Notes under the pieces: generated by a model
The model's database searches: none
Told to the model about the DNA's origin: nothing
What the model saw: only the letters and a program-made list of their open reading frames with translations
Position numbers and translations under genes: made by a program
Origin: Siphonodentalium dalli
Lineage: Eukaryota > Mollusca > Scaphopoda > Gadilida > Siphonodentaliidae
Length of the DNA stretch: 64,000 nt
Assembly: GCA_032622095.1 (NCBI GenBank)
Contig: CP136065.1
Location: forward strand, 157,115,577 to 157,179,576
Direction of reading: 5' to 3'
Part shown: piece by piece, positions 57,302 to 64,000 of the stretch
How the letters are laid out: the number at the start of each line of letters is the position of its first letter
Position numbering within the stretch: the first letter of the stretch is position 1

Positions 57302-57479
57302 CAGTAATGCCCTAAGTAATCGACTTCATAACCACAGCAGAATTATGGGTACCTTTTCAGGATTTAGTCGGAAATATGGCTTGTTGCCATTCATCGGAAA
57401 GCCATATTTCCCACTAAATCCTGAAAAGTTACCCATAATTCTGCTGTGGTTAAGGAGTCGATTACTTAGGGCATTCCTG
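57302..57479. mobile_element. Palindromic TA-flanked MITE, 178 bp
   Basis: CAGTAATGCCCTAAGTAATC ... GATTACTTAGGGCATTCCTG with TA flanks. The central part is shortened so that GGAAAGCCATATTTCCC joins the arms. Confidence 0.85.
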
Positions 57480-57621
57480 TACAATAATGTGCTGTTCAAA
57501 TGTTGTGTTTTTTCTGAAATGCTATGATCGAATGAAGGAATTTTCGACAATAGTTGATTGCCACATTCTTCCAGCGGGCTCAGTGTCTGGGTACTCACTC
57601 ATCAACAGACATCAAAAATAA

Positions 57622-57915
57622 GGTTGCAGACATTTGCAGAATAAGATCCCCAGAGGGTGAATTTAGAAAGTTTGTTTTTCAGTTTAGTTTCTCTATATAC
57701 CCAAATTTGCAGATGACATTGAAGTATCCAATGGGTGAATAATCACCATCTTCACCATGTGGGAACTTTGTTCTCACATAGGAGATGAAGCCATGCAGAA
57801 TGAGGTTTCATGAGGTTGAATTTGATGATGCTAGCCCACTGTGTGGGGTAGCATCACTAAATTCACCCTCTGGGGACCTCATTCTGCAAATGTTCGGCAC
57901 CATATTTTGAAGCCT
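57622..57915. mobile_element. hAT-like twin-palindrome MITE, left hairpin truncated
   Basis: GACATTTGCAGAATAAGATC and CCCAGAGGGTGAATTTAG on the left pass directly to the linker (TTTCTCTATATACCCAAATT). The right hairpin (GATGCTAGCCCACTGTG / GGGTAGCATCACTAAATTC) is complete, ending CAAATGTTCGGCACCATATT. Confidence 0.65.
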
Positions 57916-57979
57916 GCTCATCAGTTTAAGTCACTGAAATAAGGCACACCATAGTGCACCATTATATGTCTTTAATGGG

Positions 57980-58379
57980 CGTCACCCTACCCCCCCCTGA
58001 ATCATGAATACCAGATAAAATAGAGGGGTGAATCCTGCATACCAGATAAGAAACTATAGAATACAAGTCTATAGTTATTCCACACTAATTTGATAATTAT
58101 CACACATTTGCTGATGTAATGGTCATACTATCAACATATCAAGATGTATGATACTGAATTTCATCAAATTATGCCATTTTGGCTAAGAAACATTCAAATT
58201 TTGAACAAATGGTGCTATAAAAGCTGCATACCAGCCTTGTTTTTGAGTCCTGAATACCAGTTAAAATGGGCATATTAATCCAGTAATCCAGAGTACCAGT
58301 TAACAGAGGGGTGTGAATCCTGCGTACCACCTGGAAATGGCCAAAATCACGCGTATCAAAAGGGGGGGGGGGGTGACAC
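57980..58379. repeat. Probable TIR element with C/G-run ends
   Basis: CGTCACCCTACCCCCCCCTG at the left pairs with a 12-G run and GGTGACACC at the right (58362-58379). Inside, phrases like GAATCCTGCATACCAGATAA recur four or more times. A TSD is not clear. Confidence 0.5.
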
Positions 58380-59384
58380 CTTCATGTAAAGTTTCATAAC
58401 TAGATATTGGTTACATCATTGTACGTGTGAATACACTATGCACAAGTGTATACATTACATTGTATTTCAAGTATACTGGCACTTAAATTAAATGTGATCC
58501 AAGTTTCAGGTGTCAAACAAATTTATGGGTGTTTTAGCTATACACACCCACTTAGTACTGTTGAGGCATGTGTCTCAGTCATTGGCTCTATATGTCATAT
58601 ATATATATGTTCAACACGGCATATCATTTTTCCATACATATACTCGTCATCCTCTACAAATTATTGTTCCATACATATATAGACGTGTCATAACTGTTTA
58701 TCATGCTGATGGGATTCGCTTTGTCGTTTTTATCAGCATGTCGTCAGTGCAATAATTTAGTAATATCATTGATGGATGACTTCAGTCAATGACATTGACA
58801 TAGTCCTAGAGATGTCAAAGGGATGTTTAACAATATGTTATGGCGATTACAGTTTTGTATATGTTAATTAATACAGGGTGATGCAACTCAGTCATTAATG
58901 GGCACGGTGCCCTGGGCCATCGTAAAACATATATCAAGCAATTGTGAAGCTGGTTCAATTTTTTGTAAGACATGGTTTTGTGATTATTGCAAATGGAGCT
59001 GAATAGAGGGTAATTTTATTTGTGTTGTCTGGGCAAGTTTGTCAGTTGCTTTATACTGGGGTTCACCCGGTTTGTGATTTCAACGTACAGTAGAGTGATT
59101 TATTAGTGAAAATAAACAAATATAAACTTATACTGATACAACTTGCAACATCATGATATGGCCTAGTTTCTGTTGTGACTGAAACAAAAATAAACTTAAC
59201 TGATCAATATGTTGACTCCATGTCAAACAAAACAAAATTAAGATTGCCTATTTACTGAAGTCCATTTTAGAGTTATTCTTTATTGTTTATTTTGATTTTT
59301 TTGTCTAGTCTCACATAATTTCATAACAGTGTTTATTATGTTCTATTTCCTGACAAAGTCTGTGCAACATTCCACAGTGGTTTT
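58380..59384 (+). other. Intron sequence, nothing recognised
   Basis: ORFs at 58446-58755 overlap a CATACATATA-rich patch. An inverted CATGCTGATGGGATT / ATCAGCATG pair lies near 58701-58740. No exon found. Confidence 0.45.
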
Positions 59385-62335
59385 TAGCTCAACTTACTTT
59401 TGTAAGTTTGAGCTATTGCCATGGTTTGGCGTCCGTCGTCCGTGTGTCCGTCAACAATTTCCTTTGGCGCGGGCTACAGGTTGTACCTTTGGTCTGATCT
59501 TCATGAAATTTGTCATGAATGTTGACATTGACATGTAGATGGGAACGAGTCATTTTGGGGTCATTCGGCCAAAAAACATGGCCACTGGCAGCCATCTTGG
59601 ATTTCAAGATTCAATCCATTGGCGCGGCCTACAGGTCGTACTGTTCATCTGATCATCATGAAATTTGTCATGGATGTTAACACTGTCATGTAGATGGGAA
59701 CGAGTGATTTTGGAGTTGTTTGGCCAAAAAACATGGCCGCCAGCAGCCATCTTGGATTTTACTCTTTGCATGACTAAATCCTTTGGCGCGGGCTACAGGT
59801 TGTACCTTTGGTCTAATCTTTATGAAATTTGTCATGAATGTTGACATTGACATGCAGATGGGAACGAATCATTGTGGGGTCATTCGGCCAAAAAACATGG
59901 CAGCTGGCAGCCATCTTAGATTTCAAAATTCAATCCATTGGCACGGGCTACAGGTCGTACTGTTCGTCTGATCATCATGAAATTTGTCATGGATGTTAAT
60001 ATTGACATGTAGATGGGAACGAGTCATTTTGGGGTTCTTCGGCCAATAAACATGGCCGCCAGCAGTCATCTTGGATTTTACTCTTTGCATGACTAAATCC
60101 TTTGGCGCGGGCTACAGGTCGTAGCTTCGATCGGAACATCATGAAATTTGTCATGGATGTTAACAATGACATGTAGATGGGAACGAGTGATTTTGGGGTC
60201 ATTCGGCCGAAAAACATGGCCGCCAGCAGCCATCTTGGATTTTACTCTTTGCATGACTAAATCCTTTGGCCCGGGCTACAGTCGTACCTTTGGTCTGATC
60301 TTTATGAAATTTGTCATGAATGTTGACATTGACATGTAGATGGGAACGAGTGATTTTGGGGTCATTCGGCCAAAAAACATGGCCGCTGGCAGCCATCTTG
60401 GATTTCAAGATTCAATCCATTGGCGCGGGCTACAGATCGTACTGTTCGCCTGATCATCATGAAATTTGACATTGATGTTAATAATGACATGTAGATGGGA
60501 ACGAGTGATTTTGGTGTCGTTCGGTCAAAAAACATGGCCGCCAGCAGCCATCTTGGATTTTACTCTTTGCATGACTAAATCCTTTGGCACGGGCTACAGG
60601 TTGTACCTTTGGTCTAATCTTTATGTATTTGGCATGAATGTTGACATTGACATGTAGATGGGAACGAATCATTGTGGGGTCATTCGGCCAAAAAACATGG
60701 CCGCTGGTGGCCATCTTAGATTTCAAAATTCAATCTATTGGCGCGGCCTACAGGTCGTACTGTTCATCTGATCATCATGAAATTTGTCATGGATGTTAAC
60801 ACTGTCATGTAGATGGGAACGAGTGATTTTGGAGTTGTTTGGCCAAAAAACATGGCCGCCAGCAGCCATCTTGGATTTTACTCTTTGCATGACTAAATCC
60901 TTTGGCGCGGGCTACAGGTCGTAGCTTTGATCGGAACATCATGAAATTTGTCATGGATGTTAACAATGACATGTAGATGGGAACGAGTGATTTTGGGGTC
61001 GTTCGGCCGAAAAACATGGCCGCTGGCAGCCATCTTGGATTTTACTATTTGCATGACTAAATCCTTTGGCGCGGGCTACAGGTCGTACCTTTGGTCTGAT
61101 CTTTATGAGATTTGTCATTAATGTTGACATTGACATGTAGATGGGAACGAGTCATTTTGGGGTCATTCGGCCAAAAAACATGGCCGCTGGCAGCCATCTT
61201 GGATTTCAAGATTCAATCCATTGGCGCGGGCTACAGGTCGTACTGTTCGTCTGATCATCATGAAATTTGTCAATGATGTTAATATTGACATGTAGATGGG
61301 AACGAGTGATTTTGGGGTCGTTCGGCCAAAAAACATGGCTGCCAGCAGCCATCTTGGATTTTACTCTTTGCATGACTAAATCCTTTGGCGCGGGCTACAG
61401 GTCGTTGTGTTGGTCGGAAGTTTATGAAATTTGTCATGGCTGTTAACACTGACATTTATATGGGAACGAGTGATTTTGTGGTCATTCGGTCAAAAAACAT
61501 GGCCGCCAGCAGCCATCTTGGATTTTACTCTTTGCATGACTAAATCCTTTGGTGCGGGCTACAGGTCGTAGCTTTGGTCAGTTGGTCATGAAATTTGTCA
61601 TGGATTATAACAATGACATGTAGATGGGAACGAGTCGTTTTGGGGTCATTCGGTCAAAAAACATGGCCACCAGCATTTTACTCTTTGCATGACTAAATCC
61701 TTTGGCGTAGGCTACAGGTCATACCTTTGGTCTGATCTTTATTAAATTTGTCATGGATGTTAACACTGACATGTAGATGGGAAAGAGTGATTTTGGAGTC
61801 GTTCGGCCAAAAAATATAGCCGCCAGCAGCCATCTTGGATTTTACTCTTTGCATGACTAAATCCTTTGGCACGGGCTACACGTTGTACCTTTGGTCTAAT
61901 CTTTATGAAATTTGTCATGAATGTTGACATTGACATGTAGATAGGAAAGAATCATTGTGGGGTCATTCGGCCAAAAAACATGGCTGCCAGCGGCCATCTT
62001 GGATTTCAAAATTCAATCCATTCACGCGGTCTACAGGTCGTACTGTTCGTCTGATCATCATGAAATTTGTAGATCGTAGCTTTGGTCAGATCTTCATAAA
62101 ATTTGTCATGGATGTTAACAATTATACGTAGATGGGAACGAGTCCTTTTGGGGTTAATTGGCCAAAAAAAATGGCTACCAGCAGCCATCTTGTATTTTAC
62201 TCTTTTGCATCACTAAATCCTTTGGCGCAGGTTAGACATTTCAATTAGCACCTTTCCTATTCCTCCATTTACTGTCAACCATTAAATTATTCCCCTACCT
62301 AATTTGAGCTACAGTGTCATTGACACTTTCATTAG
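59385..62335 (+). mobile_element. Helentron/HINE-like satellite-cored element C, with a five-monomer higher-order repeat
   Basis: It opens with hairpin TAGCTCAACTTAC/GTAAGTTTGAGCTA (59385-59415), then CATGGTTTGGCGTCCGTC and GTCCGTGTGTCCGTC. About 17 monomers follow, marked by CGGGCTACAGG, with spacings of about 155 (S, ending in TTCAAGATTCAATCCATT) or 164 (L, ending in TTTTACTCTTTGCATGACT). The order S-L-S-L-L spans ~800 bases and repeats from 59476 to 61078 before decaying. After the array, hairpin AGTGTCATTGACACT (62313-62327) is followed by TTCATTAG and TT. Short ORFs on both strands are monomer artefacts. Confidence 0.75.
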
Positions 62336-63203
62336 TTGTCAGTGAGACTTGTAACACATTTATAGTCAGTATTAAATGAGCCACAACTCATGCACGCCAA
62401 TGCACACATAGGTTATCCACAGATTATAGACAACTAAATGTTCAATTGGACAAGATCTCATACCACAACTTTTGTGAAACTCCACAGTTTCAACAGGCAG
62501 GGACCCAGAATTAATTGGGAGGGCATGGTTTCATTAAACTACAACTGAAGTGTGATTTTTAGGCGGAAAAAATTACCGAAATACCTGGAAATACTGCATT
62601 TTCACATCCAAAGGGCATAAAAACCTGATTTACCAGAGTATGACCACCTATGTTGGTTGAAAGACCTCTGCCTTCCAAAAGAAGTCTAAAAAAAAACTTT
62701 TGCAATTTGAGAAAATAAATTTGTTATGGCAATGACAAAATTTGGGCTTTAAAAAATTTACCCAGTATTTGGAGCCACTGTCTCGCAGAAAACGTTACTG
62801 TTCACTTCATGTGGGGTCAAGGTCACTTGCAACTATTTTTTTTCCTAAACTCTAGGATACCTAAAATTAAACTAATTTAAAACCAACATTTTCTCAATGT
62901 TGCTACCACATGAATGGTGTGCATTGGTGTAAGAAATTGGTAGCACTGTATAGTTTTATACAGTCTTATTAAAACCAGACCTAATTTTCATTACTTTCAA
63001 CTTAGGTCTTGGGACATTGATGGCATAAATTATTTCAAACGGGAGAAATCCAACCAATACGCACCAGGCAATGCGTTGCTCGACCAATCAAGAACTGCCT
63101 GCAAATCCATTACCTATTCAAATTCTTCACTCAATAGTAATTATTCATACAAGCCCCGCCCAATAGTTCTAAAAATAAGTATTACCGAAGCTACGCTAAA
63201 ACA
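62336..63203 (+). other. Unassigned sequence with promoter-like end
   Basis: AT-rich until about 63050. Then GACCAATCAAGAACTGCC and AAGCCCCGCCCAATAG give CCAAT boxes and a GC box within 150 bases of the ATG at 63204, a plausible promoter for the RecQ-like fragment. Confidence 0.4.
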
Positions 63204-63551
63204 ATGGAAGACTTTAGCGAAATAGAAATTCTCGAAATTGCAATTAAGAACGTTTTAAAGAAACTTTGTATTGATTCGCTGAAACAAGAACAGGAGTTTA
63301 TTCTGAGGAGTTTGTTGATAACCAGAAAAGATGTGTTAGCCATTCTCCCTACCGGTTACAGCAAAAGTTTGCCGCATCAAATAACTCCAATGATTGATGC
63401 CGATTTGAAAAGTAAACATTCAGTTGCTATATTTGGAAACATGAATATTAATGAGCTATCGCCAGATGGGAATTCCCCGTTCATCGCGGAAATGAAATTT
63501 GGTACCGGTGTCTCTAGACTGAGAGTTGACTGTAAGGAAACCTTGGTCTAG
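63204..63551 (+). pseudogene. RecQ-like helicase N-terminal fragment with altered Walker A
   Basis: The 115-codon ORF reads MEDFSEIEILEIAIKNVLKK, then FILRSLLITRKDVLAILPTG and YSKSLPHQITPMIDADLKSK. 'LK.EQ..ILRSLL..KDVLAILPTGYGKSLPYQ' is the motif 0 / Walker A region of RecQ-type helicases. Here TGYSKS replaces TGYGKS, losing the glycine before the P-loop lysine. After LPHQ the usual helicase motifs (DEAH, RecQ-Ct) do not appear; the tail NMNINELSPDGNSPFIAEMK is unassigned and the frame stops. It may be a host first exon with a cryptic donor (GACT|GTAAGG near 63533) or a decayed copy of the RecQ-like families abundant in some invertebrate genomes. Confidence 0.5.
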
Positions 63552-63673
63552 TTATTACTAGACTGAGTTTTATACAGTATAAAATTATCCATTCTGTCAC
63601 TAAAGTCTTTTGCTGCTTGAGGGGTTAATTTAGAACTGAAATCTAAGCCTGTCCAATGGCAATATTAGGTTAT

Positions 63674-64000
63674 CCCTTCCATGACAGGAGCTTTCTGCAA
63701 TTTGTGAAAACACTGTGCCAATGCATTCTCTTATACAAGCCTTGAAATAGTGAGCCTGTCATTTGCAGAATGAGGTTCCCAGAGGGTGAATTTAGTGATG
63801 CTATCCCGCACAGTGGGCTAGCATCACCAAATTCACCCTCTGGGAACCTCATTCTGCTAAGGCCTAAGCTGTGTGGGATAGCATCACTAAATTCACCCTC
63901 TGGGGACCTCATTCTGCAAATGACAGGCTCACTATTTCAAGGCTTGCTCTTATATACGCGAGTCTGCCATTGGGAGCCTCGCATATATAAGAGAATACAT
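63674..64000. mobile_element. TTAA-type twin-palindrome MITE, cut by a hAT MITE and the window end
   Basis: TTAT + CCCTTCCATGACAGGAGCTT, GTGCCAATGCATTCTCTTATA, then (after the insertion) CTCTTATATACGCGAGTCTG and TCGCATATATAAGAGAATAC. The right end lies beyond the window. Confidence 0.75.
63736..63946. mobile_element. hAT-like palindromic MITE, 211 bp, exact 8-bp TSD
   Basis: CTCTTATA is duplicated at 63728-63735 and 63947-63954. The ends are CAAGCCTTGAAATAGTGAGC and GCTCACTATTTCAAGGCTTG, a perfect TIR. Inside are three GAATGAGG..CCCAGAGGG / CACCCTCTGGG-type blocks. This copy proves the family's 8-base duplication and ties it to hAT. Confidence 0.88.

Noticed and set aside
30409-64000. Further G-alpha-12/13 exons
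   Set aside because: I looked for the GTPase switch and TCAT-type motifs and found no matching coding stretch with splice sites.

Overview
The window is non-coding-rich animal nuclear DNA: AT-rich, with spliced genes split into small exons and a very dense load of transposon debris. The frequent TACATGTA/CTAGTA words, and elements built as hairpin + tandem-repeat core + hairpin (the design of bivalve 'pearl'/Helentron-like elements), suggest a lophotrochozoan, most likely a mollusc. That placement is inference; no species marker is present.

Two host genes are well supported, and they are arranged head to head. On the minus strand, three consecutive exons (12406-12589, 11007-11230, 10165-10314) encode the YEATS domain and the start of the linker of an ENL/AF9 (MLLT1/MLLT3) orthologue. 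The phases join exactly, and its 3' exons lie off the left side. On the plus strand, 29950-30408 is the first coding exon of a G-alpha-12/13 subunit, with the P-loop intact and a GTAAGT donor. A compact ETS + CRE + YY1-type promoter sits directly over its start codon. No second exon was found, so 30409-64000 is read as part of a large first intron. A U2 snRNA-like 5' segment lies at about 8.0 kb and a RecQ-like helicase N-terminal fragment at 63.2 kb.

Layout: 1-5.4 kb is a near-identical tandem array (about 1.17 kb unit) and 5.4-5.9 kb a 122-bp array. From 5.9 to 8.5 kb there are dispersed retroposon-like repeats, a TTAA-flanked MITE and the U2-like piece. The ENL/AF9 exons and TTAA MITEs occupy 9.8-12.6 kb. 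From 14.7 to 20.9 kb there are a hAT-like element, a Helentron-like satellite element and a PIF/Harbinger-like element carrying a broken zinc-finger gene. A LINE remnant lies at 25.0-26.7 kb and the G-alpha exon at 29.9 kb. The rest, 30.4-64 kb, is intron-like DNA crowded with palindromic TA-flanked MITEs, TTAA-flanked MITEs, hAT-like MITEs, an internally deleted piggyBac-like element, a pogo/Tigger-like element and two more satellite-cored elements.

The most notable signals are three satellite-cored elements with unrelated monomers but one shared terminal architecture (15.6, 45.5 and 59.4 kb), one of them with a five-monomer higher-order repeat; a four-layer nested insertion at 35.15-36.24 kb with target-site duplications readable at most junctions; and the confinement of 13 palindromic MITE copies to 35-58 kb.
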